Of a stretch of DNA of 64,000 nt, positions 38,369-53,600 are shown piece by piece. How positions within the stretch are numbered: position 1 is the stretch's first letter; each line of letters starts with the position of its first letter. The DNA is taken from assembly GCA_033439295.1 (NCBI GenBank), contig JAVTLE010000021.1, positions 1,922,009 through 1,986,008 on the forward strand, in the 5' to 3' direction. Under the pieces are notes generated by a model. That model was not told the origin of the DNA and ran no database searches. It was given only the letters and a program-made list of their open reading frames with translations. Origin of the DNA: Deuterostichococcus epilithicus (taxonomy: Eukaryota; Chlorophyta; Trebouxiophyceae; Prasiolales; Stichococcaceae). Position numbers and translations under genes: made by a program.

Positions 38369-40576
38369 GCCGCGCTGCCCCTCCCCACTGCTGCTGCCCC
38401 TCCCCACTGCTACTGCAGGTTTGCCCGCGGTCTTCCACCCAGTGCGCAGCTCTGAAAGCCACTGGCTGTGATCTCAGTCTTGGCTGCTTGTTGGGCAAGC
38501 CATGTGCATGTCAGCATGCCCTGGCTACAAGCTCAAAGCAGAAAGCTGGAGGAACATGGCCCGAGGTCTGCTGCAGCAAGAGTCGGGTCCCTTCTGTGAT
38601 GCCTGCTTCAGACCAGAGCATGGTTCAAACCATCCTACCGTTGATTCGCCCATCAGAACAACCATCAACATGCGCAGGTGGGCCTCACGTCGCCAGGCCA
38701 CATCGGCGCAGACGTGTGCCACCTCAACCTGCACAAGACGTTCTGCATCCCGCACGGCGGCGGCGGCCCCGGCATGGGCCCCATCGGCATCAAGGCCCAC
38801 CTGGCGCCCTTCATGCCCAGCCACCCCGTCGTCGCAACCGGTGCGCCCCCCCGCCAGCGGCAGGCGGGCGCTTGCAGGCAGCAGGACCTTTCGTAGGCTC
38901 TGGGCCCAGAGACTGTGTTCTGCTGTCTCGGGGGCCGCCCACCCGGCGCTTCAGAAACTAACGGCCTGCTTATTCGTCCTGCCTCGACGAATTTCGACAC
39001 ACGAGGTCTGCCAGCCGGTGCAGCTGCTCCTGGATCTTGAGTCATTGCATATTCTTCGCAGGGGCGCTGCCGGCGTTTGAGAACGACGACAAGTCGTTCG
39101 GCACGCTGGCTGCGGCGCCCTTCGGCTCCTCGCTCATCCTGCCCATCTCCTACGCCTACATCGCCATGATGGGCTCGGAGGGCCTGACCGAGGTGCGTGC
39201 CGCAGACACATCGGGCAGGCGCTGTGCGGCGCTCTGCTTGCGCTGGATGCTGCATTGCTGGTGCCAATGTGTGCTTGAACGGTGTCGAGGCAGCTGTCGA
39301 GGCAGCCTGATTGCTGCCAGGACTGCTTCCTCAAGCGCTGGGGCTTGCGTAGCTGCATCCTGTGCGTCCTCACCCTCGGCAACCACCGACGCATCCCCGC
39401 CATGCTCGTTATAGCCGCTGACCAATGCCTGTAGGCCTCGCGGCGGGCGATCCTGAACGCCAACTACATGGCCAAGCGGCTGGAGGGCGACTTCGACGTG
39501 CTGTACAAGGGCAAGAACGGCACCGTGGCGCACGAGTTCATCCTGGACCTGCGCAAGTTCGAGCACACCGCCGATGTCAAGGTCGCCGACGTCGCCAAGC
39601 GGCTCATCGACTACGGCTTCCACTCCCCCACCATGTCGTGGCCCGTCAACGGTGAGCGTCCCTGCCGGCAACCCGCGCAGCAGGGCGACTGCAGCAGCCA
39701 GCAAGCGGTGCAGTAGGGCAGCGGCGGAGAGGATGAGCATCACCAGAAGGCAACACTGCTTGATGCGGAGGCATGTGAAACATGGCCGCCTTCGAAGCCG
39801 CTGTTGTCGCCGCGCAGGCACGCTCATGATTGAGCCGACGGAGAGCGAGTCGCGGCAGGAGCTCGACCGGCTGGTGAATGCGCTGATCAGCATCCGCGGC
39901 GAGATCCGGGACATCGAGGAGGGCCGCGCCGACCGCCATGACAATGTGCTGAAGAATGCGCCGCACACCGCCGAGGTGGTGCTCAAGGAGGAGTGGACAC
40001 ACCCCTACAGCCGCGAGCTGGTGCGCACCCTCCACCTCTGCATTGCTCCTGGGCGGAACACGCGCTTCGACACGGCTGCCGGCTGTGGGGAGGGTGTGAT
40101 CTCCAGTCAATCAACCTGCTACGACCGACCCCCATATTCTATTGGATGGCGAAAATGGGCCAGACAGAGCCAGCCTGCTGTAATATCCACCAGAGCCCGA
40201 TCGATCTGTTCGTTGCCACGAGCAGGCGGCGTTCCCGGCAGCGTGGGTGCGGCAGGCCAAGTTCTGGCCGTCAGTCAGCCGCGTGGACGATGTCCATGGC
40301 GACAGGCAGCTCATTGCGCGGTGCGCTGCTTGCCCGCTGCCGCATGTTTGGTTCGCTCTGGTGCCTGTCCGGTTGCCCTGCTGCGGGGCGGCTGCTGCTG
40401 CTGCAGTCGCAGCTGGTGCATCCGCTGGGCTTCAAGTTGTACATGTGGCACACTACCTGCTACCTGGACAATCTATCGCAGGGATGCTAACTCCGTGCAC
40501 TGCATTCCTGACAACACGATCTCTCTGCTGCAGCATCGTCGAGGAGGAGGTGCCCCTCGAGGCCGTCGCCGTCTGA
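32911..40576 (+). CDS. GLDP: Glycine decarboxylase P-protein (mitochondrial)
   Basis: PLP enzyme of the glycine cleavage complex (EC 1.4.4.2), central to photorespiration: it decarboxylates glycine and passes the aminomethyl group to H-protein. 22 exons: 32911-33076, 33298-33406, 33572-33754, 34000-34152, 34261-34417, 34709-34870, 35160-35376, 35664-35770, 35960-36065, 36224-36285, 36454-36639, 36857-37006, 37185-37307, 37591-37728, 37956-38101, 38237-38366, 38678-38840, 39062-39192, 39435-39651, 39818-40020, 40226-40320, 40534-40576. They sum to 1049 codons in perfect phase, the normal length. Residues 1-55 form an Ala/Arg-rich presequence. Key blocks: [54 protein letters not shown], and [16 protein letters not shown] with the PLP lysine. 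The first intron probably has a GC donor (ACAG|GCGAGT); the competing GT site gives the wrong frame. Confidence 0.97.
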
Positions 40577-41280
40577 TCGGCACACTCCCAAGACGTCCGG
40601 GACAGCCCGCGGCCCGGGCAGCCCGGGCAGCGCTAGACACTGCTGCGACGGAGTACCCGACCCGCACCGCGCCAGACACAGCAATGGCATCCTGTGCAAG
40701 CGTTGTGCTGGTGCACAACAGGGGCTTCTCGACACGATTTTGCTGAGGTTTCAACGGGGTTTGGGTGTATTCATTGCTATTGAGTCAACGCACACAGCCT
40801 CGTCTGCATGCGGACAATTTTTGGGTTCTGCCTGAGCACACACGCTGTACCTTACAGACCACTGCTCCTGATTTCCAAACCACTGCATGGGGGGAGTGTA
40901 ATGCTTTTGCAATTCCAACGCCGCCAGACCACGAACTGATGCGCATGGACCCTTGCAACGCACTGCACCTTTGCCGAACACTGGTTGATCAATTACCGCT
41001 GTGGCAGCCAGGCGTCTGCCAGCACCAGAAGTGAGTGGAGAGAAGAAGAAAACAGAGTGGGCCCATGACGCTTGATTGACAAGCGTTTACCGTCATTGTT
41101 GCGCACGAGCACGAGCAATCATTGCCCTGCCTGCATCTACAAACTCTTGACCCCCTGCACACTACTCTGAATAGTCATTCCAGTCACCCCACGTCACACG
41201 TTGCAAAGTCCGCTCCACAAACCCAGCACCTCCGCCGCTGCGCCGCAGGGGCTGGTTCTCTATCCCTGCACGATGTAGGT
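40577..41280. other. Convergent 3' gap P-protein / PRMT10
   Basis: 704 bases. TGTAA lies at 40897-40901 on the + strand (for P-protein) and at 40852-40856 on the - strand (possibly for PRMT10), so the transcripts may overlap. No coding signal was recognised. Confidence 0.5.
40897..40901 (+). terminator. TGTAA poly(A) signal, P-protein
   Basis: Chlorophyte-type poly(A) motif, 320 bases after the P-protein stop codon. Confidence 0.45.
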
Positions 41281-44177
<2,897 letters not shown>

Positions 44178-44594
44178 TGCTCTTATACAACGTCCGATCT
44201 GCCTGTCAGGCTGTGTCACGCAACTACTTGGCCATATGTGGCTTGTTTGAGGGGCAAGCCGCCAGTGATGCGCAACTAACACTCGGCAGGCGGCAATTGT
44301 GAGACGGCAGTGGCAAAACGCGCAGCTTGGGGACCAAATAGTTCGCAGGAGTATGGAGGTCGAAGCTTTGAATGCCTTGGATCGCGCGTGCACAGCTTTG
44401 CAGGACAGAAAAGGGAGATGCCAAAACCATACAATGCCGAAACAGGCTCTGCGCAAGCGAGGCGATGCAGAAACGTCTGCTTGCATTGTCCATTCTGGAG
44501 CAACAGAGATCGATGACCTCGCTCCAACACACGATCGAAAGCATATCACGGTGCACTCCCAATTCGAGTCAAGCCCATTCTACAGCTTTCGGCG
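44178..44594. promoter_or_regulatory. Divergent promoter region, PRMT10 / FKBP42-like
   Basis: 417 bases between outward-facing start codons; no specific element was recognised. Confidence 0.4.
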
Positions 44595-46762
44595 ATGGCA
44601 GCACCAACGATAGACGTGACGAGAGACGGCCTGGTGAAGAAGACCGTTCTGGTAGAGGGCATTGGCGATGTGCCAACTCTGTACGCCAGGTGCCTAGGTG
44701 CGCCTGAATCGGGCGGGCATGGCGCTGCATGCAATGCATCTGGCCGAGGCTGGAGCTCTCTGCTGCACCAGATGATCGACTTCATTCCTTGGTGTGACTG
44801 CGCGTCGACCTGCTCACCCCCGATTGTTCTCGGACTGCAGTGCACTACACCGCACAGCTGGCAGACAGCGGCAGCACCGTTTTTGACAGCAGGGAGGAGA
44901 ATCGCAATGGCAGTGCACCAGCCTTGGTGATCGCAGGCCGCAGTGAGCAAAAGAACTACTCCTCGTAATCTCAAACCTGCTCGTTTCACGTTGACCATGA
45001 AGGTGATTTTCCGGAATGTTCGTCAAGCCATGTCGCCGACGGTGTGAGGTCTGAAGCTGGGCATCTTTCTGTGCCTGGCAGCGTCATCACTTCGGGGCAC
45101 GGGCCTGAACCTTGGTGTCGCCACTATGAGGAAGGGAGAGCGCTGTCGGCTGATTGTTGCGTCGGAGTATGGGTACGGTGCAACAGGCACGCGACCGAGA
45201 TCATGTCTCATGTCATGCGTGTCCCTGTGTTGCTCCCGTGCAGTCGTGCCCGCCTCCACGCGATTTCCCCAACATCTGGTGCCATCCAGCCTGCAGAGGA
45301 ACAAACCATGCACTGCTACGCTGCACAGGCAGCTTCTCGTTTCCCGCGGTGCCGCCGAATGCAGACCTGCATTATGATGTGGAGCTGGTGGAGTGGGAAG
45401 CCGACAGCGAGGAGCGCCCACGAGAGCAGATGCTGTGAGTCTCATCTCCTGGTGGCTGCTGGTCTCACGTCCAACACCGCCATCGTTCGGCTGGCCACGA
45501 CGGACCCAGCAATGCTGTGAAATCGAGACACCTTTCGAGTCGCGCCGTCCATGCCTCCGCCACCACCAGCTGCATGGCGGACAGGCATTTCCAATAAGAG
45601 GAGAGATGGTGCCTGGTCCCTCTGACTGATTGCAACACCCTCAGCTACGAGGAGCGACTGGAGGCGGCGGACCGGCGGCGGCTGGAGGGCAACGAGCTCT
45701 TCAAGGGCGGCGATGCCGCGGCGGCGGCGGCAAAGTACACCCTGGCGCTGTCGTTCCTGGACGAGGACTTCCTCATGCAGCTCGAGGGGCCCCACATCGA
45801 CAAGGTGAGTCACGGCAGAGACAGTAACCAGCACAAGGCTTGCCACGGTGCAGAATTGGCAGGTTGCCAACTCATGCTCCCACAGCCAGCACTTCAGTGC
45901 TTGCACGCCTGCTGCGCAGTCATGCAGCTCTCCGGCCCCATCCCACGGCGGCTGGGTGCATCACCTCGCCTGTGGCTCATCGTCCGAGTGTCTCGTCGTG
46001 TCGACCGAGCGCAGGTCAACGCCATCAAGGTGCCACTGCACCTGAACCTGGCGGCGTGCGAGCTGCAGTCTGAGCAGTGGCGCGCAGCCCTCGAGAACTG
46101 CGACGAGGTGGGCGACACATTTTTGCAGGACGCTTCTGCACTGCACAGATGCGAATGCCATCAAAGAAGCGGCCTGCATGACCAGCTCTGCAGCTGTTGG
46201 CCAGGTGTCAGTAGGGCGCGTGACTGAGCAGATTCACTCTTGCCGCCGCAAGGTGCTGACCAGCCAGCCGGACAACAGCAAGGCGATGTTCCGGCGAGGA
46301 AAGGCTCAGCTGCGGATGGGTAACACCGATGCAGCAGAGCGAGACCTGATACGGGCTGCAGCGCTGGCGCCCAATGATGCAGCCATAAAAAGGGTGCACA
46401 TCGGCAGCAAGTGCCAGCCTGGCTGCTGTCCCGCTGCGCTCCTGCCGTCGTTGTTAGGCTGGAGCAGCTGCACTTTTACTGCAGGCTGACGATCTTTGAG
46501 ATTTGAGCATGCGATGGCAAGTTCATATGCGCCACAGGAGCTGGCAGCGGTACGGAAAGCGCGGAGAGAGGAGCATGCAGTGCAGAGCAGCCTGTTCAGG
46601 GGGCGGCTGTTCCCGCCTGGGCCGCCGCCTGCGGACCTTGCAGGCGACAGGAGCATGCAGCAGCCGCTGTGGGGGCGGTTGTGGGCATATCTGGTCGGAC
46701 TCTTACGGCTGCTGTTTCCAGCCGCCATCTGGCAGCGTGGGGAGGCCCAAAGTCAAACCTGA
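44595..46762 (+). CDS. FKBP42: FKBP42/TWISTED DWARF1-like immunophilin with TPRs and C-terminal membrane anchor
   Basis: Membrane-anchored FKBP; in land plants TWD1 binds HSP90 and ABCB auxin transporters. Exons: 44595-44697, 44841-44942, 45082-45177, 45329-45434, 45645-45804, 46015-46107, 46253-46393, 46538-46762; 341 residues against 365 in Arabidopsis. Domain order: a diverged PPIase domain (LVKKTVLVEGIGD, VHYTAQL, FDSREE, LGVATMRKGERCRLIV, FSFPAVPPNADLHYDVELV), then YEERLEAADRRRLEGNELFK and three TPR units (KAMFRRGKAQLRMG is clear), a basic linker, and one C-terminal membrane span (LWAYLVGLLRLLFPAAIW). Aromatic residues of the PPIase active site are poorly kept, so isomerase activity is doubtful, as in TWD1. 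The third exon's acceptor (after 45081) is the least certain junction. Confidence 0.92.
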
Positions 46763-47047
46763 AGCAAGTGGATTGCATGGTGCACCGAGCAAGATATTGT
46801 GCACCGAGCGAGATGGTTTAGCATTTACTTGTCAAACACTGGGGAGACGAAACGATCAACAGCAAGGTAGCCCAGCTTGGGCGCTCATAATGTGCCATGG
46901 CACCAGACTCACAGCACGATGATACAAGAATCAAATAGCAATGCAATTCGTCATCTCTCTGCCGCTTGCCGCTCAGACAGTATTGAAGAGCCTCTCTGAA
47001 GAGCCTCTCTACGAAGCTTTTGTGTGACGTGCACTTCTTTGTGGCTC

Positions 47048-50000
47048 TCAAAAATAGTACAGCAAGTTTGCTGGCTGATGACCTTCCGGCAGCCTGGAAG
47101 GCGTCGGCATGCCTGAATCACTCATCGACCTGCACAGATGCAGAGAGATCAGTACATGGGCGATTTGGCAGAAGAATAACACGAGCAGGTTTGCAATGGC
47201 AAGTGATCTGCACAGCCGGATGGAGCACCGAATCACCTGGTCATCGTCAGATGTGACCTTCGGTGCCAACTGCGGTCGCAGCCGAGCAGACGGCGGCACA
47301 GCAGCCTCCCTGCCTGCAGCTGACGCGGCCGCAGCGGTGTCGGCTGCCTTCTTCTGTCGGTACTGCAGCGCAGCGGCCATGGCCGACCTGACGCGCGGCG
47401 GGGCGTTTGCCGGTGGCCCCGTCAGCGCTCGCGGCACAACAGCCGGTGCCTTGGCTGGCGCCGTTCTTGGCGGGCTCTTCGGGCCGCCGCCTGCCACGCT
47501 GCCTAACCACGGGACTGCCGCGCCGGCGCCGCTCGCTGGCGCGGCTGCCGCCGCTGAAGGCGGGCCGCTGGCGCCGGCACCGCCCGCCGAGGGCTGCGCG
47601 CCGTCCGCCGCCGAAGTCGCCGCCGCCGTCGCACCGGCCAGGGCAGCCAAGTCGGCGGGGGAGCGGTGCGCGCCGCCTGGGCGCGCTGTGCTCCAGGGCG
47701 GCAGCGTAGCGCGCCGCGCCGCTGGCGGCCGGCCCGCTGGCGGCGGGAGTGGACCAGGACCGCGGAGAGCTCTCGTCCATCGAGGCAAACGCCTCGCCTG
47801 CAGATCGTGGTTGCTGTATGTGTTGAGCTTGCGAGTCGCCCTGCTCGAGGCGGCTTTGGTGCCAGAATGTGGATGTGCGACACGAAGATGGCATCTGTCA
47901 CAGCAGCTGCAAGCCCAGACACGATGACAGGTGGCAGGGCTCCGCTGCTCACCGCCACCGGGCTTGGCTGCAGTCAGCTTGGTGCGCAGCTGGGGCGTGT
48001 CCATGACGAGGCGCTCCCGCATCATCACATAGCACTTGTACTTGGCCACGAGCCACTCCACGCCTGCAGGATGGGGCGGGAAATGCTTCCGATACCGCTA
48101 GCATCCATGCTCCAGTACTGTGCTACCAGCAGTTGGGTAGTAACAATCAGGCGTTCAGAGGGGAGGTGCGACGTCAGAGTCGTAGCCGGTCACCCACGCC
48201 TGAGCTGTGGTCGCTCACACTGCGTATTGCCTGCTCAGGAATGCGGGCACCGAGCAGCGAGCCAAGCAAGGCACGCGCTGGGTCCCGGCTGGGCGCTGTG
48301 TCAAGGAGGAAGGGCGGGCGTCAGCACCAGTGCGCTCCACGTCGATGAGGCGTGGCTTGCGGCCGTGGCGCTCCTGGAAGGCCTCCGTCCATGGCGTCAG
48401 CTCCTCCTGTAGCGTCCGGTACTCCCGTAGCGCTCCCCGATACCTGTTCCAGGCAAAGATGATACAGCTGTAACAGGTACACAGGGTTCGATGTGATTGC
48501 TCAGGCGACGCAGGCCTGCCTCTTGACGGGCCGCAAACAGCTGCGTTGCCGCCGCCGCAGTTCAGGATGCATTCCAGCAGTGACAGGAGCCGGCAGGGGT
48601 GTCAGCAGCCGTTGGTGCTCACGTCGCCAGGATCTGTGCCTTGTTCTGCGGCCGGCTGCCTTTGAGGCCCTTGAGGCCGCTGGAGCTGCCGGCGGTCTCC
48701 GGGTTGCGAAAGCGCGTCGGGTCGAACATCGGCGCCTTGCCCGATGCGCCGGCCGACGCGTGCACCTGTTCAGCGACAGGCGTTCCTGTCAGCGACGCTG
48801 CCCCTGATCTTGCTCACGGCTGACAGCCGGGAGCAGCACGTCGCATGGCAACGAGGAGGATTCAGAGCTGATGCCATGCTCACCTTTTCAATGGCACGCA
48901 GCACACGGCAGGCTGCATGGCGCCGCCGCTGCGATGCAGCGATTGCCTGCCGGTGGTCTTCGTCCTTGACACGGCCTGTGAGCTTCGCCGACAGCGTCGC
49001 CAGAGTCTCCTGATATACGCGTGCCAATGACAAACTCGTCAGTTGACCAACATCGGGCTTGGACATCGCACTATTTTGTCATCCCACTTTGCCATTCATA
49101 TGCAACACTGCACACTTCGTCAAGTACGCACCGGCGTGTGCATTTTGCCAGTGTGCGACTGGCTCATCTTCTTCCTCGTGGATTTGAGGTGGCTCTTGTT
49201 CTGCCGCGCCGCCGACATTTTGGCGCGCGTCTCGTCGCTCAGCTTCCGCCCCTTGTTCCACGGCGTCTGGCCCTGCATGCAAAAATCAAGCATTCGTGTC
49301 AGAACGGTGCCCTGAAACGGTGCCCATGTCAGCCAGTCGCAAGGCTTTCAGGCGACGTCAGGCTGGTCGCAACACATGCACTCCAGGCGGCGTCAGGCAA
49401 GACCCACCGCTAGCTTGGCGCTAACCGTCGCCCGCAGATCTGGATGATCCTTCCACCGCCGCTTTTGTGCCAGGCTGATCTTTCTGCGTGTTTCTGCTGA
49501 CATGGACAGACCCTTGTTCCAAGCTGGCTTCCTGCTGCTGCCGAGATGACCCCCGAGCACCTGCGCCATGGGCTCGAGGCTCAGCAACTGCAGGACATGC
49601 GGGTACCGGCACAGTGGTGAATGGCGTGTGAAGCCCGAACATGCAGCTGTTCTAGACATCTGCCCGATGCGCCTTGATAACGTGTACATCATCGTACCTC
49701 CACATCGTCGACCACCGTGGCGGAGCAAGTTGAGGTCGTAGATCTGGAGCTGGCAGGCACACTGGCTCCGCCAGCGCTGCCGTCGCCGCGCAGTGTGGAG
49801 CTGCCGCTGTGGTCTGGCAGGCTCTGCCCAAGCTGCGAGGCCCTGCTGCTACCCCTGGCGTTGAAGCCCGTGCTCGCGCACACGCAGAGGTTGGCGCATG
49901 AAAGGCGCACTGGGCGCCATGAGGCTGCGCCCGCCCGCATGCGCGGCTCTGCATTGAAGCCAGGAGTCAGCTTCTGCCGGCCGCCTGTCCTCGAATCTTC

Positions 50001-50090
50001 AGGAATCCCACCGTGTACGCAGCCAGCGAGCTCACCTGTCAAGGCTGGCGCACTACTTAGCTGAAAGCGTGAGCAGCTTCCCAGTGCCAT
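47048..50090 (-). CDS. NUMOD3-repeat protein, probably organelle targeted; C-terminus uncertain
   Basis: Exons 5' to 3': 50090-49698, 49587-49408, 49272-49132, 49009-48884, 48765-48623, 48443-48328, 48063-47959, then from 47797 on. Residues 1-131 are Ser/Arg/Gly-rich with few acidic residues, compatible with a long transit peptide. Two NUMOD3 motifs follow: PAWNKGLSMSAETRRKISLA and TPWNKGRKLSDETRAKMSA. NUMOD3 is a small DNA-binding module first known from homing endonucleases; plants have nuclear genes carrying it. Basic helical segments follow (HRQAIAASQRRRHAACRV) and two conserved-looking blocks (YRGALREYRTLQEELTPW, VEWLVAKYKCYVMMRERLV). After 47797 two reading frames stay open in GC-rich sequence: one starts EAFASMDESSPRSW and stops at 47247, the other stops at 47048. 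No nuclease motif is visible. Function unknown. Confidence 0.72.
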
Positions 50091-50646
50091 TTGATACCTG
50101 TCAACCCGAGGCGTAGGCTCTGCTTGGTGCTGATCTTCTCACACAATATCATTCAAGAACGTGTCTACCGTCCACTCATCTCAAAGCACAGCCGAATCTC
50201 GAATATTTTTGGGATATGATTGAAGGCGAGTTGACCAGACCCTTCGACATCGATCGGCATTGCACGCGCGTATGTGTGATCGTGTGACAGCTTCAGATCA
50301 ACGTGCTGCAATAAAAGTGACGCGAACGCGGCTCGAAGGCTGGTGGTGGTGAGGTGCATGCTGAGGCTTGTGGCGAGCCTGGTGCTCAGGGATTTGACCT
50401 TGTAGTCCGTGTCGAGATCTCACGTGCGCCGGGATGCACGTGCGTGCCAGCGTGCGTCTCGGAAGGCAAAACCTGTGCGTATTTCGGAGGTCAGGGACGT
50501 CATTGATGGTGCACTGATCATCTGGCTGCGTCCGATGAGGTTCAAATAACACAGCCACGGCATCGAGATGGACAGCAGGCTCGCCTACTATAGCAAGAGT
50601 GCTCACATTGCCAAAGAGCAAGCCTCGTACAGCTGCGGATTGGCCG
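50091..50646. promoter_or_regulatory. Divergent region NUMOD3 gene / mannanase, with one copy of a dispersed repeat
   Basis: 556 bases between head-to-head starts. It holds repeat copy A (50413-50470); otherwise nothing was recognised. Confidence 0.4.
50413..50470 (+). repeat. Dispersed repeat, copy A
   Basis: Starts CGAGATCTCACGTGCGCC and ends GTGCGTCTCGGAAGGCA. Both blocks are identical to a second copy at 57519-57563; a 12 to 13 base indel lies between the blocks. Similarity seems to continue weakly for about 40 more bases. Confidence 0.65.
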
Positions 50647-53600
50647 ATGCGCCGGCTGATTCGTCGGCTTCAGGCCACCGCGCGTCTCACCGTATTATTT
50701 GTGACTGCAGCAGCCACGCTGTTGCTGCTGGTTGCAACCACAGTCCCGCGCTCGATGAGTGCCGCAGCAGGAGCGGCAGCAAGCAGCCTGGGGCCACGAC
50801 CAGCTGGCTGTGCCGGCATTCTGCTGATGTCAAATTGCCGCGGTGCGTGCCGCTGCAAGCAGCATACACGCTGGACCCATCGCAGCAGGGCCATGCTGCC
50901 GCCAGCTAGCTCATTTGTCCGCCAGCCTGTCAGAACAACCCCTCATGTTGAGGGCTCACAACCCGCTGTCGTGGCCCCGTATCACCGCAGGCGTGTTGTC
51001 GGTGCAGGTTCAGGTGTCACAACTGCTGCCGGCGTCGAGACCACAGCGCTGGCAGCAAAGGCGCGGCCGGTGGACCCAATTCTAGCACACTCGCCACGCG
51101 TTGCTGTGTCTGACACCAGCTTCCTACTGGACGGCCGTCCGTTTCACCCCTCCGGTACCAACTGGTGCGTCGCCGCAGCTGCGCCAGTGCAGTGCGAACC
51201 ATCCTCACAGTGTTCCTACGCTGGCTCTGCGTGCGGCTGGAAAAGGCACCCCTTAAGGCATGAGCCACCCCATACCCCAATCTCTATGCAGCTGGTGGAC
51301 TCCAGGCGTCATGCTGGATTCTCGAGTCTCCGCAGGTACGACCTCATGAAGGCAGAGAACTACAGCCCCGCCGCCATCCGTCGCAGCCTGCGCATGCACT
51401 GGGACCACGGGGTGCAGGTGTGCACACCAACATCCGAGCGCGCATACACCGGGGGGCAGCTCCCAGATGTCCGTCGGCAGCAGTACAGGATGGTCAGCAG
51501 GGGCGTGTAGTGCCATGGTTTGAGTGTTTCAGCAGCTTCCCTTGCGCAGGTGCTGAGGGTGTTTGGTCATATCAATGGCTTTGGCGGTGGCGATGAGGAG
51601 TTGTCAGATTTCCCGTTCCAGCCTGTGCTCGGCGTCTTCAACGAGACCAATTTGCGACGCTACGACCTCGTGCTTGATGAGCTGTCCAAGGCGAGGCTGG
51701 ACCCTGCATCGCCTGCGCACTCGACCTGTGCATAGAGCTGCAGCCTGCAAACCTAGATCGGCCACAAACTCTCGCTGATTTCCGCCGATGCCCAGCTGAA
51801 TGTTGGCGCAGGTCGGCATCCGCGTGATCCTCACGCTGGCAAACTACCACCCCAGCCTAGGGTCGATCAAGTGGTGTGTCCCACTCTGCGCTGCGTGTCC
51901 GGCCTACTGCTGCGCTGCACAGCGCTCTGTGCTAGATGCCACAACGTGCTATGCAACAGCTGATGACATGCTGCCGGCCAATTGCTGCAGGTATGTGGGC
52001 AGCGTCGCAAATGCCAGCAGCGCCACAATTGCTGCCCTTTACCGGACGGCCGACAGCACCACGGTTGGGCAGGCAGCTGCGGCAGGGGAGGCTGCAGACG
52101 GCGGCGGCGGCGATGCAGCCGCCGCGGCGCTCAGACCAGAGCTGTTTTACACAGAGCCGCGCGTGCGCGCAGCGTACAAATCTTGGGTGAGCGCTGTCAG
52201 GCCACCGCATGAGGATTGCAGCACAACGATGTCTGTCTGCAGGCGCTGCACGATGCTTGCTGCTGCCGTCGAGCACAGACACAGGCAGGGAGCAGGCCTT
52301 CCTTTCCAGATGACTGTCAGGCAATAGCATGGCATGCATGATTAGTGCAGGTGCGCCATATCACGCAGCGAACCAACACCTTTAATGGGCGGAAATACTC
52401 GGAGGACCCTACCATCTTTGCCTGGTGACCCACCATTGTCCTGCATACCATTTTAACAGTTGTTCACCCCTAGTATGCGTGGAGTCAGGCTTTGCCATGG
52501 TGCATTTCCACCTGCTCGCGGCAGGCATTCTGCACCGTCCGGTTGCCTCGTCCTGACTCGTCATATGTTGCAAGCAGAGCCCACCACCAATGCTGGCGTC
52601 ACACACAAGTGCATCAGCATACAGCCTTGGCACTCGCATACCACACGTCCATGCATCATATCGATGTTCTGCTTGCTGCAGGGAGTTGTGTAACGAGTGC
52701 CACACCAGCGTGGACTACGAGCTGCACCGCACGATTCCCCCGGGCAGACTGCTCCACAACTGGCTGGTAGATGCGCGTGATATATGGAAATCAATTGCAA
52801 TGTCTTGCTAGACAGGCGGCAGCCTGATCCTCGTGTTTGCTCGCTTGATAGTCGTTGCAAATCTGCAGCTGCTGCAGTGCAATTCACGACCTGCTCATGC
52901 TGCAGGTCGAGATGTCTACCTTTTTAAAGACCGACCTGCAAGTACAGCAGCTGGTGGCAAATGGCAACGACGGCTTCAGGTCCCATGGAGCTTTCGATCC
53001 TGAAGCGCCGCTCTCAGACGTGCGTAGCTTCTAGCGAAGGATGGTCTTGCCGCACGTTGAGGCTGGTTTTGCTGTGTGGAGACCTGCAGACATTGCCTGG
53101 CAAAGCTTTTGGATCTGGATATGACTGCCCTATCCCACCCGCAGCCATTCAAGAACTTGACCATTGGCGCCCACCACGGTAAGCCTGTGGCACACAGAGA
53201 GTGCATGCATGCGTCATGCTTCACGTTGCGCCAGATCTGCAAGGTAGGGGCGCTTGAGAGCGGCCATGCTTATGCCTGCCGCCGCATGCGCCGCAGGCGA
53301 AGATTTTGCTCGGACGCTGACCATACCCACCCTGGACTTCATAACGACACACATCTATGTGAGGTCCCTCAACCAACAGGGTTCAACTCTCTGGCAAGAA
53401 TTGTTCGTCACTGCTCTGCCGCTGCAACCATGCGTGCACTGCCATGATCACGACAGGTCTGCCGATGGCCCAGCAGTAGTTGGTCACGCTGACATGTCAA
53501 GCATGCGAGGCCATGAGTACAACCGTCTGTGTTTGGCGCCGCTGCAGCCGGACCACTTTGATGTGCCGTCATACGCCTTTCAGTGGGTCAACGACAATTG

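Noticed and set aside
39574-40746. A 390-codon open frame on the + strand
   Set aside because: It is mostly a shifted or read-through frame over the last P-protein exons and introns; the true exons sum exactly to the family length.
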